Positions 39,901 to 55,693 of a stretch of 64,000 nucleotides of DNA are shown piece after piece. This DNA is from Syngnathus acus (taxonomy: Eukaryota > Chordata > Actinopteri > Syngnathiformes > Syngnathidae): positions 7,053,501-7,117,500 of the forward strand of contig NC_051103.1 in the NCBI RefSeq assembly GCF_901709675.1, written 5' to 3'. Within the stretch, counting starts at the first letter, position 1. Each line of letters opens with the position of its first letter. A model generated the notes under the pieces. It had not been told where the DNA came from and did not search any database. It saw nothing but the letters and a program-made list of their open reading frames with translations. The position numbers and the translations under genes are program-made.

Positions 39901-42655
39901 AGGAAACGGGCGATATAGATCGATGTTTACGTTTAGCATCGATGCCAACAAATCGTAGAGCATTATACCCTAACCCTAACCCTCTACGATCGATATAGAA
40001 CAATATCCTGATTTATAACAATTCATACGCAAAATCAACAAGGTACTGCAAACTCTTTATTTAGGAAATTACAAGAGTATTGTAGTATACAAAGTGCTTA
40101 TTTTAACACTGAACTTTATCAAATTCCTATATTTATATATGTTCCCTGAATATTTGATCACCGCATGGCAGGATTTACAAACTGCACGTGTCTTGTCCGT
40201 TGAGCCATCTTTTCTTTGGAATCCAAAGTGCTTCCAAATGAATGACTTGAAGTCATAGAATCGTAGAGCATTATATCGATTAATCGATGTGTATCGATGA
40301 ATCGTTACACCCCTAATATGCACCCCAAACTGACAAGCGACTTAGATAAGATCGCTGCTCGTGCGCCGTCACACGGGTCAAATGTAATCACAGAGACGAG
40401 CAGCATCAAGAGAGATTATGGAACCAGAACAGCGGATCCCGCTTTAATCTCCACAATCTATGGTGTAATCCAATTAGAGGACAGCATTAAATGAAAAAGG
40501 GCCGCACAAGCAAAAGGTGCTGCTTTCATTGCGGTTGTTCTTTTGTATGGACGCAGAAAGATGCACTTGGATGTTGAGGATTAGAGTTACATTTTTACCT
40601 CATCATTCAAATCCAGGACAACAAAAATACAAGGATTTAGCAGCAACAGTTAATGAAATATTTGTTGTTGTTGTTAAAAACGGAACCGTGGTTGTCATTT
40701 TGTGTTGCTCTCTGCAGTGATTGTTGTGTGTCCTTCCTTGCATTGCCCCTCTCAGACGAGCGACACGACCGAGGTAGGACTTTAGCACGCACGAGCAATG
40801 TACTCAAGTGTATTCATTCCGGTTGGCTTGCTCACCCCGTGACTGTGTTGAACCTGCCGTGTTGTGCCAAGTACAAGAGACCTCAACCTACCTCCCTCTC
40901 GTCCTGTCTCCTCCTCCTCCTCCTCTTTCCACTCGCTCCTCTCCACAGACAACAGTGACCTTGAGGGAAAAGATGTTGGTGAGGATCAACAAATGTCTGA
41001 ATGAATGAATCGGTCTTCTGGCATTAGACAGAGATTGTAGTTCCTCCCGATTCCGAGGCCACAGTTGAATTTCAGAATTGAGTCCAATAACTCTTGTTTG
41101 ACCACAGCTGGCCAGCGCAGAAGTTTCCGTCTCAAGAGAGAGCAGCAGAACTCATTGGTTGAGCCTTGCACCCCCGACGGCAATCACATCGATTTCCTGA
41201 TCTACGAGGAAGTGACGCTTTATCTGCCTGGAGACAGGCCTCGCCTTGTCGTGCTGCTCGGTAGATGGCGTCCGTCCATCCATCCATTTGTTCCCAGGCG
41301 CTCCCCTCGCTTGCTAACGGGGGTGGTCGTCTGTGTGTTGTGTTCAGGATCTCTGGGAAGTCGCATCGCCGAGCTCAAACAGAAGGTGATCGCAGACAAT
41401 CCCAGACTTTACGGATTGGCCGTGCCTCGTGAGTGCCCTCTCGAGAAAGACTCGCATGTTCAAGTGGACACGGAGTCATATTTGTGAGCGGGCGTTGTTT
41501 TCTTTTTTTGTATTTGTGCCATCAAAGACACCACACGACCCAGGAAGAGTCATGAGCGCGAGGGAGTGGAGTATCACTTCATCACCAGAACGTCTTTTGA
41601 GGCCGGCATCCACGATGGCAAGTGAGTACAGGACTGACCAGATGAACGGCGTCAGTCGGGCTGGAAAAGCTTGACATGCCTCTGTCGTCTTGCAGGTTCA
41701 TTGAATACGGCGAGTATAAGGAGAATTTATATGGCACCAGTTTGGAGTCCATTCACAGAATTCTGCTTCAAAATAAAATTTGCCTTGTGGACGTGCAGCC
41801 TGAGGTTGGTGTGGGGAAGTGCTGACCTCAAATAGTGTGTGTGTTTGGGGGGGGGGGGGGGGTCAGGGGTGCCAGGCAACATGTTAATTACAACCTTATG
41901 CCAAGGTGTGCCAGATATGCACACCGTCCCAAAAAAGTTTGAATTTTTTACCATACCTTCTAACATTGCTGCGCTGGTCTTGGCTTGATTGTTGATGGTG
42001 CCTCAGGTTGAAGTCCCTCGAAGCAGCGGGAGGAGTGATAACAACATGCTGGTGGATAAAAGTTGTCTGTTTGAAATTTGCCTTTCAATCAAATTTACCT
42101 TGAGCCAAACTTACCATGTTTGAGTTGGATAGCAAAGCCTGACAACCAACTATTTCTGTTAAACGGAGGTTTGACCGCACTTTTTTTCTTTCTTGCTGCC
42201 TTGCCAACATTTCCCCAAAGGCATTGAAGGTTCTTCGCGCGCCGGCTTTCAAGCCCTACGTCATCTTTGTGAGACCTTCTGTCTTGGACAGCGAGAAGAA
42301 GTCTCTCAGCTCCTGCTCCTCGCTCGTCAGTGTCGCCGTCACGGTGAGTGGAGACATAGCGACTAGGAACAAAGCCCAAGTGGAAGTGTCGCACGCCCAC
42401 GTCGGCCTCGGAATGTGATGGTAGAAATGCACATTCAAGCTTTTTTTTTTTTTTTTTTCTGGGGGGTTGCAGGAGCAGGACCTGATGGACATGAGACAGT
42501 CGGCAGAGCGGCTAGAGCAGCGCTACGGCCACTGGCTGGATTACGTGCTGGTAAAGGAGGATCCGCTCAGTGCCATGGCAGAGCTCCATGCCGTGCTGGA
42601 GCGGGTACGACTGGAGCCCCAGTGGGTGCCCGTGTCCTGGCTGAGGACGTCCTAG
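27991..42655 (+). CDS. mpp3: MPP3, membrane-associated guanylate kinase p55 scaffold
   Basis: Seventeen coding exons: 27991-28015, 28085-28203, 28324-28401, 28471-28554, 28617-28754, 28839-28920, 29179-29264, 29341-29415, 29493-29689, 29807-29859, 40949-40978, 41108-41260, 41348-41428, 41528-41621, 41696-41804, 42221-42343 and 42473-42655. They total 1710 nt, 569 aa; human MPP3 is 585 aa. The 25-nt first exon encodes MPVVSANT, matching the MPV start of MPP3. Domains in order are L27 pair (about 5-110), PDZ (about 137-217, with KEPLGATIRRD), SH3 (about 230-298, [11 protein letters not shown] and [10 protein letters not shown]), hook, and guanylate-kinase-like (about 365-560, [11 protein letters not shown]). 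The GK P-loop is degenerate (GSLGSR), as in MPP3, so the domain is non-catalytic. It organises polarity and adhesion complexes at membranes. The 11-kb intron before the 30-nt exon holds the transposon block. Confidence 0.95.
29882..29889. repeat. Left 8-bp target duplication of the composite block
   Basis: ATATGCAC directly precedes the hAT-type terminus TAGGGGTATAAATCG. The identical octamer follows the distant right terminus at 40316-40323. Eight-bp duplications are the hallmark of hAT insertion. Confidence 0.8.
29890..30382. mobile_element. hAT-like non-autonomous element, copy 1
   Basis: The 493-bp element starts TAGGGGTATAAATCG and ends CGTTACACCCTA, forming imperfect terminal inverted repeats. 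The interior is rich in ATCGATAT/GATATCG palindromic motifs. It carries no transposase coding sequence. The left flank is ATATGCAC and the right flank GTTTCAAA, so this copy lacks its own target duplication. It is same-orientation and nearly identical to copy 2 over its first 370 bp or so. Confidence 0.8.
30383..32642. repeat. Telomere-like higher-order satellite, left part
   Basis: Degenerate GGGTTA/TTTCTAA units are organised into larger repeats. A landmark (AGTTTTGCCATCGCTAATT) recurs near 30475, 30682, 31081, 31532, 31917 and 32303, giving a first spacing near 207 and then about 380-450 bp. Short perfect (TTAGGG)2-3 tracts are interspersed with variants such as TTTCAAACTAGG and AGACTTAGAG. 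Length differences between units come from variable numbers of a submodule containing CTAACTAGGCTTTCAAAACTAG. Translations show [11 protein letters not shown]-like periodicity that is not a gene. Confidence 0.9.
33177..36275 (-). CDS. LINE ORF2: APE endonuclease and reverse transcriptase
   Basis: An uninterrupted 1032-codon frame. The N-terminal AP-type endonuclease spans roughly residues 75-300, with ALTETWM, a GDYNINL motif near 224 and SDHLPV near 291, the catalytic core motifs of the family. The reverse transcriptase follows: [43 protein letters not shown] and the catalytic FADD at about 756-759. A C-terminal segment ending [14 protein letters not shown] is typical of CR1/L2/Rex-type ORF2. 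All catalytic motifs are intact. It would nick target DNA and prime reverse transcription of its own RNA. A 131-bp spacer separates it from ORF1. Confidence 0.93.
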   Translation of the reverse strand: MPSSDILTNAGISVPPNLDSLLFNSFDLENANAGIYESFLNPDTNYTPLKSVEMSCEYFSEDMFNKLCNTPPGHCQTNVFSTVHFNVRSISKNYDGLKTYLSTLTHSFSVIALTETWMVDNTSSYPLSHYTPIHSCRPNKQGGGVSLYVIDNLNFSPRKDLSVNFDMTVVESVFIELSSCSLINNKNVIIGCIYRPPDSDKITFNEALDSTLEIINKENKLCVLLGDYNINLLESKQSHTADFLNTLYSRNFFPLINKPSRITSSTATLIDNILFNSLDYKITSGLLICDVSDHLPVFHLIHNDSSPEIKDHIGDQMKFRKFTEKNMVSFISIISSVSWDEVILLQDVNKAYHSLLTILTNALEFSFPLTSSRKNNSKGKPWITDELKKSSRKKNKLYRKSIANPIPINIETYKKYKNRFTALLRKTKQTYYADKFTQASGDIKTTWNLINHLLHRKKSKTSTPNEMLGKNRAHSNPIDISNGFNDFFVNVGATLASSFSTSDTSPCCLIKGQFPSLSILDPPSVEEVYNIVMSLKNSAPGHDEIRSILIKKIIHSIIIPLTHIFSLSLKFGIVPQELKIAKVIPIFKAGETNEYGNYRPISVLPCFSKILEKLVYSRLAKHLETNNILYKHQYGFRKKFSTEHALLQLANHISTALDNKKFALGVFLDLSKAFDTVDHKILIAKLERYGVNDSALKWFTNYLANREQYVYINGCSSNRSKILFGVPQGSILGPLLFLVYINDFSMSCSNFLPLLFADDTNLIATHEDFNFLIARVNTELHAVTKWFKINKLSLNINKCNFMIFCNINKSYPKEQAKIYINNNEIHQVTSTKFLGVIVDKHLNWSEHIDLVCKRSMKTLGILRKVCPLVHPSAHLTLYYSFLFPLLNYCNIVWAATYPTYLSKLLIIQKKFLKMISFSNRYEPSAPLFRNYSLLPIDKVNIHQTCLLTHKYIYRKHCLPATFHNFFAFVSELHSYPTRQGDNLHPPSCRTSRHQYNIHFRGPSLWNELPIHIRSISSQVAFRKHLKHHLLHS
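36407..37147 (-). CDS. LINE ORF1: coiled-coil RNA-binding protein
   Basis: A 246-codon frame. Residues about 10-75 form a predicted coiled coil (heptads around [18 protein letters not shown] and [14 protein letters not shown]). A linker rich in Ser/Asp/Pro follows, then an RRM-like region with [16 protein letters not shown] as an RNP-like strand. Its basic C-terminal part includes [18 protein letters not shown]. This layout matches ORF1 proteins of vertebrate LINEs, which package element RNA. It lies just upstream of ORF2 and is intact. Confidence 0.85.
   Translation of the reverse strand: MPPSKKNEGYDELKSSIDLIRQDITTLLEQQATLLQLTSELTELKNLSKEKDEKILSLERRVDALEQYSRQEDLIITGLKTSHRSYARAAGPSDPSTDDSPSDELSTLEDQVVQFFESKHMELQKGNIAACHTLPRNRKRPLDPPKIIIRFANRKHKVDLLKQGRKLQGTGVYLNEHLTKKNAEIAWNARKLKKENKILATWVRNCKIWIKTNGATPEDVKTLVVSELEELKKCGLVVGEPNIYNG
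37290..39528. repeat. Telomere-like higher-order satellite, right part
   Basis: Continuation of the same satellite beyond the LINE. The landmark AGTTTTGCCATCGCTAATT recurs near 37328, 37698, 38092, 38468, 38958, 39301 and 39508, spacings about 370, 394, 376, 490, 343 and 207. As on the left side, the outermost unit is the short one of about 207 bp. The array stops directly at the TAGGGGTG terminus of the second hAT-like copy. Confidence 0.9.
39529..40315. mobile_element. hAT-like element, copy 2, internally rearranged
   Basis: The 787-bp element starts TAGGGGTGTAAATCGCGGG and ends CGTTACACCCCTA. The first part (39529-39966) follows copy 1. It is then broken by ACCCTAACCCTAACCCT at 39967-39983, after which an internal stretch (CTACGATCGATATAGAACAA) is duplicated. 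The right 240 bp carry a transposase fragment not found in copy 1. The left flank is satellite (CTATTTAG) and the right flank ATATGCAC, so this copy lacks its own duplication. Confidence 0.8.
40141..40250 (-). pseudogene. hAT transposase remnant (BED zinc finger)
   Basis: The lower strand encodes [14 protein letters not shown], then [15 protein letters not shown]. This matches the BED finger consensus found at the N-terminus of hAT transposases (aromatic-rich strand, CxxC, followed by Y-x-G-N). The His pair that should follow is missing because the frame runs into unrelated sequence. It is a truncated fragment lying just inside the right terminus, where the 5' end of a hAT gene is expected. 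Confidence 0.75.
40316..40323. repeat. Right 8-bp target duplication of the composite block
   Basis: ATATGCAC follows CGTTACACCCCTA exactly and is identical to 29882-29889. Normal mpp3 intron sequence resumes here. Confidence 0.8.
40324..40948. other. mpp3 intron remainder
   Basis: Ordinary intron sequence ending in a CT-rich tract (about 40890-40948) and the acceptor for the 30-nt mpp3 exon. Nothing else is seen. Confidence 0.6.
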
Positions 42656-42807
42656 ACCTTAAACCTGAACCTGCTGCCAACACCACTGTGTCAAGATTTT
42701 TCTTCAACTTGCTGCAAGTGCCAAATAAATCCACTTTTGTGTTGGTTAACATGCACAGAGTCCATTCACAGCGGCAGCTACTTGTCTGATATTTGTTTGC
42801 TGTTGAT

Positions 42808-42813
42808 AATAAA
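42808..42813 (+). terminator. Probable mpp3 polyadenylation signal
   Basis: AATAAA lies 150 bp after the mpp3 stop; another is at 42724-42729. The convergent psmc5 signal (AATAAA on the lower strand, 42856-42861) is under 50 bp away, so the two 3' UTRs nearly abut or overlap. Confidence 0.55.
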
Positions 42814-42952
42814 ACTTTTCAAATGAACTTTTTTTTGGTGTGTGTGGGCTATCTATTTATTTTAGGACAAATGCAACAATTTGAAGGTAAACCATGAACA
42901 AACTCAGGAAACTATACATGTGAGGCCCGCCTTGTGTGCAAAGAGAAGCAAG

Positions 42953-45556
<2,604 letters not shown>

Positions 45557-46700
45557 CTTGGAACGCTAGCATCCGTTTGAGAGGTGACGTATTTCCAGTT
45601 GGATGTAAATGTACCACAGCGTCCTCTACTGGGCAAAACCAACTCCGCCGAATAAATGCTACCGTAAATCACCCATTAAGAGAGCACTTAAAATAAACAC
45701 TACAACACCGCTCTTAAACAGATCTTTCTATTTTCAGTGATCGGGATATAAGCTGATGTATCAACTTATTTATATTTTCATTAGTTTTGTATAAAAATAG
45801 TAATGTTGGTTTGTTATGTACGTGTTTATTTAAATAGTAATGTCGCTATAACTCCATGCAAGACCAGCCACACCGGTTCCAACTGAAGCGCCAGAGTTCT
45901 CAGACTTGTCCGAACAAGCACCTTCATAGTATCAAGTCAGGCTCGTCACCTTGTACCAGTCACTAAAATAAGCGCTGTAATATGAAAATTGTCTGCATGT
46001 TTATTAAAAAATACTCCATCCATCAATTTTCTACCGCTTATCCGGAGTCGGGTCACGTTGTACATACTACAAATGTATAAAAGATCAAGAGCTTGAAGTT
46101 AAAATAACATGCAAATATCTAACCACCTTGGGGGGAAAAGGAAGAAGCAACATGATATTCTTAACAGTTTGGCATATCTGTAAACATGGAATGTTCAAGG
46201 AAATAAAAGCAATCCCGGTGCAACAAAAGCATTCCAATGATGAGCTGATTAATGCAATTACAAAGTATTATAAACAACACACATTGATTTACAGACATTT
46301 CGAACCTATTTGTGTAACTCAAACAATGTAATACCATAGAAAAATAACATGTAAACATTCACAAAGTTTAGAATAAAAACAGCAATCATTCTGCAAAGAC
46401 AATTTTTACTTTGCTCTTTCAGAGTATTGGTTCACAATTCTCTAAATAAAAATATACCTTTGTGTATATGTATATTTTAGAATGGCTTCAAATGTTTTAG
46501 TATTATCAAAAAGATATGACTTACAAGCAGACACCTTTGGAATGAAGCGTGCTGGGAAGAAACACTGTACCATAAACTTTTTTTTTTTAAACGCAACAAG
46601 GCTGAAAATGACAATCTACTTGGAAGATTGAAGGAATGTCAGAAGAACTTGTAAACATTTGAATTTGGACTCATTCTTAATAAAAAGACGTGTTCACGCT
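45557..46700. other. psmc5 upstream region and smarcd2 3' flank
   Basis: No coding sequence. The psmc5 promoter should lie next to 45556. A 45-bp motif at about 46014-46058 (CCATCCATCAATTTTCTACC, then GCTTATCCGGAGTCGGG) is a familiar dispersed fish repeat fragment. The part near 46100-46700 is AT-rich and probably smarcd2 3' UTR. Confidence 0.5.
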
Positions 46701-51599
<4,899 letters not shown>

Positions 51600-53031
51600 T
51601 TCGTGATTTCCAGTGACGGGGAAAACGAGAGAAAAGGTCGCTCCAACCTTGAGTGGCTGTGTCTGTTCTAAGTTTAAAAGTTACTAATTCGCGTTACCTT
51701 GACGTGGTCTGACAGCGCGTAATGTAAACAACAACAAAACAAATACAAATAAACGATGCTCGACTCCTGTCGTGTTAAGTTCCGGGTTTTTGTTTATAAC
51801 TAGTTGTTCTGGTTCGAATACTGAACTGATGTGAATGTTGGACGCCTTTTCAACCAGCTTACATTGGCGTTGTGTTTTTTTAGGCAATCGCTCGTATGTC
51901 GAATGCTGCGTTTACAAACATCGGTAATTTGGCAAAAACAATGCGTTTCGCTCTATTTTTCACAGCAAAGCATTGTTTTGTTTGGCTTTTGCAATGAAAT
52001 TAAGGCCACTAATTTCCCCCCAAAACTTAATTAGTCTTCATTACTTACCCGCTGAACCTTTTAACAGAAACTTGTCAGAAATATTATACGATGTACGCAC
52101 TTGAGTTGCCGGCACCTGAAAGCACCAAACACCGCATGAGCGCATTACAAACAAACAAAACCCGCAAAAAATAAACTTCGCATTTCCCTACCACCTGATC
52201 AATACAGTGACTATCATCAAAATGAACAACAAATATTTCTTGAAGACTTATTTGAACTATCCCGACTGTCTGAATAACCCTTGCTGATTCGACAGCGCCC
52301 CCTGGTGCTTGCGTCTAAGCAGCAATTAAGTCAGTTGTATTGACGCCCAAAAGACATCCAACAAATTTATTATGATAAAACAGATGAAAGAAACCGAGCC
52401 GTTATAGCAGCAATTCAACTATCTGAATATTTACACGATCACATCACACTGAGGATTTGTGCAACCCTTTTACACTGTAAACACAAGATAGACACGTTTG
52501 AACCCTAAATAACAAGTCCATCCCTCCTCCCAAAAAAAAGAAAGAAAGAAAGAAAGAAAGAAAAGACACCTGCTTCTGCAGCAATTGCTTGTACAATTAA
52601 ATGTTCACTCGTTGGCGAGCGAATTGTTTCTTGTTCAAACTCATCCATGCACACGCAGAGGTGTGACAACAGAAGACAACCCATTTCTAGTGATTGTCTG
52701 AAACGTAATGTGACCCTTAGTCATTTTCTTCCGGAAGAACATACAAAGCTGAATTACATAAGCGCTCTGTGCGTAATTCACTCTTTTTTTTCCTACAACA
52801 CATTGAATCGTATATGCGTTAAAATCATACCTCAAATAGTTCATTATTACGGTGAGAGACTGTCCAGCAGAGGACAAAAATAGCCAGTGTCTGTACGATG
52901 ATTTGAAAAATAAAAAAAGTGTCAAGTATTAAGTGGGAGGTCTGAGCAGTCATTACCGTACGAGGCAGCGAAAAAAAAAAAAAGAAATACTTTCACCACA
53001 TTCAAGCACTGCTGGTTGTTAGCACGCGTCG
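51600..53031. other. Intergenic between smarcd2 and the atxn7l3-like gene
   Basis: The smarcd2 promoter/5' UTR lies adjacent to 51600. An AAAG microsatellite is at about 52540-52565. I searched this interval for an SCA7-like exon and found none. The remainder is AT-rich. Confidence 0.5.
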
Positions 53032-54401
53032 TTATTGAGGGAAGGTCTCATCTTTCATCAACATGCGTGGGCTTTCCTGGTTGTCCAGGCGACGTCGAGG
53101 ACCCATCATGCCTGTGGGCAAAAGGTCACAATAAACAATTTTTACTTCCCCTTTTCAAATGATTTCACTTTTTTTTTTTCAGTTGAGTTGCAACGGTTTT
53201 AAGTCACATGAATGGTGGAAAGAAAATGTTTCATTATTTATATTGGACCTTCACAAAAACTTGGCATTTTGAAGAGGGGTGTGTAGACTTTTTCTGTTCA
53301 CTCATTCACAATTTCGGTATGGATAATTATACTTAATGTGGCGGTTCACTTGGGTACAAGAATGTTAAAGGGCTGATTTCTACTTACTGCTCTTATGCTT
53401 GAAGGATTTGGATCGTCTTGGTGAATTTGGATTCTGAAGTGACACAAAAGTCATTGTTTTGAATTGGGGAATTTACACTGCACGGCCTCAAAACTAAAAG
53501 ACGGTTATAGAACCAGAATGATACAAGTACCTTCTCAGCTTTTCTTTTCTTGGCTGTAAATGTGCGCAAATAAAGCAGAAGACATTTTTCACAATTATTA
53601 CCATTTAGAAAGCCAATAATTGATGAAAAGCAGCACCTTTCTTTTCCGCCCCGTAAGACCAGTCGTTATCGTTGACGTCGTCGTTGTCTTCTTGGTCGCT
53701 CTCGGACTTGTTGTTGGTGTTGTTACCTGTGACTATTCTGTGAAAAAAAGAGGAAGAAAATGCCGTGGAAGGGCCCATCATAAAGTAAGAGTTAAAAAAC
53801 ATGTCTTCATTCCCATGCCTTTTTCTTTTTGTGCGACGCCTTACCTGCGGTTGGCTATGCGGCTGCTGTTGCGTCCCATGCCGAGGCACTTCTCCAGGTG
53901 CGGGGCGAAGCGCGACGCGGCGATGCTTCGGTTGCAGTTGGGACAAACGCACTCTTTGTTTTTCCACTGGTTGTACACCTGGCCGAACACATCCAAGCCC
54001 GGCTGGTCCACGATTTCTTTCGACACAAAAGGAAGAGCAGTCAGTCGGTAAGGATGTGGATTTACAGAGCGCATCGAACAAGACACAAAAGTTGAACCGT
54101 TGTTGAGGACAAGTTTGGAGTAGACCACATTTACGTCGATATCCTCACCAAAGTCCCGCATGCTTTCTTGGTCCGTGTCTTCCAGGAAGAAATACCCCTG
54201 CTTGACAGCCCGGTGCACCTCGAAGCAAAGGCCCAGGCAGGCGTCCTCCACCAGGTCAGACAGGATATCCTGCGCTAGGCCCTGTAGGCGGCAGGAAACA
54301 AGGCATGGCTGTCAAACTCAATTACTCACTCTGGTGCATTTTCTCCGCACCTCCAGCTTGCTGTTGTCCAGGCTGGACATTGAAACCTCCTCCATTTTCA
54401 T
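53032..54401 (-). CDS. atxn7l3: ATXN7L3-like (SGF11) SAGA deubiquitinase-module subunit, SCA7 domain absent
   Basis: Seven exons on the lower strand: 54351-54401, 54149-54281, 53845-54016, 53637-53737, 53531-53553, 53388-53433 and 53032-53111. They total 606 nt, 201 aa, with all phases consistent. The N-terminus [17 protein letters not shown] and the helix region match ATXN7L3. The SGF11 zinc finger has Cys86, Cys89, His101 and Cys105, within [20 protein letters not shown]. An acidic stretch ([10 protein letters not shown]) and a basic stretch ([11 protein letters not shown]) follow as in the family. SGF11 activates the USP22 deubiquitinase that removes H2B ubiquitin. Mammalian ATXN7L3 is about 347 aa with a C-terminal SCA7 domain. 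Here the last exon instead encodes a short tail beginning [15 protein letters not shown]. Possible explanations are a short isoform, a paralog, or real domain loss. Confidence 0.85.
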
Positions 54402-55693
54402 TTGCCAGAAGATCCAAATGAGCCGTCGCTGCTGTGGTCATGCTGCAGCTCAGCAAGCCTCGGCCAAAACAGGGCTGCGGGAGGAGATTGGTGGAGGAGG
54501 CTGATGTTGGTTGACACTACTGCAACTCGATCACAAGAAGCAAACGTGCTGCAGGTGGCTCACAAATGCATATCGGATCACTTGCAAGGATTTCCTCTCT
54601 TTTTCACTTTATATGCTGAGGATGAAGACAAAGAAAAAGCACGTTACATTGGCGAAGACTCCAATTACCTCCACCCCCCCCTTGGAAGAAAAAAAATCAG
54701 GCGGAACAAAACAAAGAAAAGCAGGATCGGATCGGAACTGCCAGCTTACGACAAGGCGGCTTACAAGCGCATCGAGCGAACACAACGCGATGAGCTTCCA
54801 ACGTTACATTCAACGAGTTGACATGAGCGACTCCAAAGTGTTGGTAGTTGCCTCCCTTGAATGGCTTTCGCCGTCGAGATTTGCGCTGGCCCCGAAGCTC
54901 ACGTCAACGCCGCTGCATTGCGGCTCTTGCTCTCGCAACATCTCGTAAAAACACGCGTACACTCGTTTGCAAACATCTCGCCGTGGTGGATTCAAACGCG
55001 TCTGCAGTCAGCGCAACCGCGCAAAATGTCTTGATTGGGTTTATTTACCTAGTGCGGCAGGAATCCATCTTTAGATCGCAGATCAGACAGAAGCAATCGA
55101 TCGCAGCGCGACGCCTTCACTTGCCACCTTCGCTCGCTTCTTGATTGGAGGAAAAAAAAATATATATACGGTTTAGTTTATTCAATTACTTGAGTAAAAA
55201 ATAAAACGAGTCCTTGTTATTAGCTTAATGTTCCGAAATCTCATATCCATTGGCTTGTGTAATATAGGTGAAATGTTTTTTTTTTTTTAATGAATATACT
55301 ATATTTGCTGGCTTTGTAAAAAATGTGTTAACCTTTCCATTATCAAGAGGTTCTGAATGATGCGAACAGTTTGAATTTGGAATGGTAATGATTTGTTGAA
55401 GGTGTCATTTCAACTAACCTTTGGGGGGTGGAAGAAGTGGAATTCTGGAATAACTGCATTTTTGGAACACTACGAACAGACATCCTAAAAAAACAGCATT
55501 CATTTTTTCCATGGTATTTAAATACTTTATTACACACAATGTAAATGCATCCAAGTGCAGATAAACAAAAACAGAGACACACAGAGGCAATTAATAACAT
55601 TGTCTCTGCTGGCATTTTGAAAACATTCATTAATTCATCATCCGAACAAAATCCAAAGTTTAACATTTCACATGAAAGGAGAGCTCTGTCCAT
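54402..55693. other. atxn7l3-like 5' flank and ubtf-like 3' flank
   Basis: No coding exon was recognised. The atxn7l3-like 5' UTR and promoter should lie above 54402; GC content rises around 54700-55140. The lower half (55150-55690) is AT-rich and probably 3' UTR or flank of the ubtf-like gene. Confidence 0.45.

Noticed and set aside
52641-52925. 94-residue lower-strand frame between smarcd2 and the atxn7l3-like gene
   Set aside because: It shows no domain, no splice support and no resemblance to SCA7 or another family.
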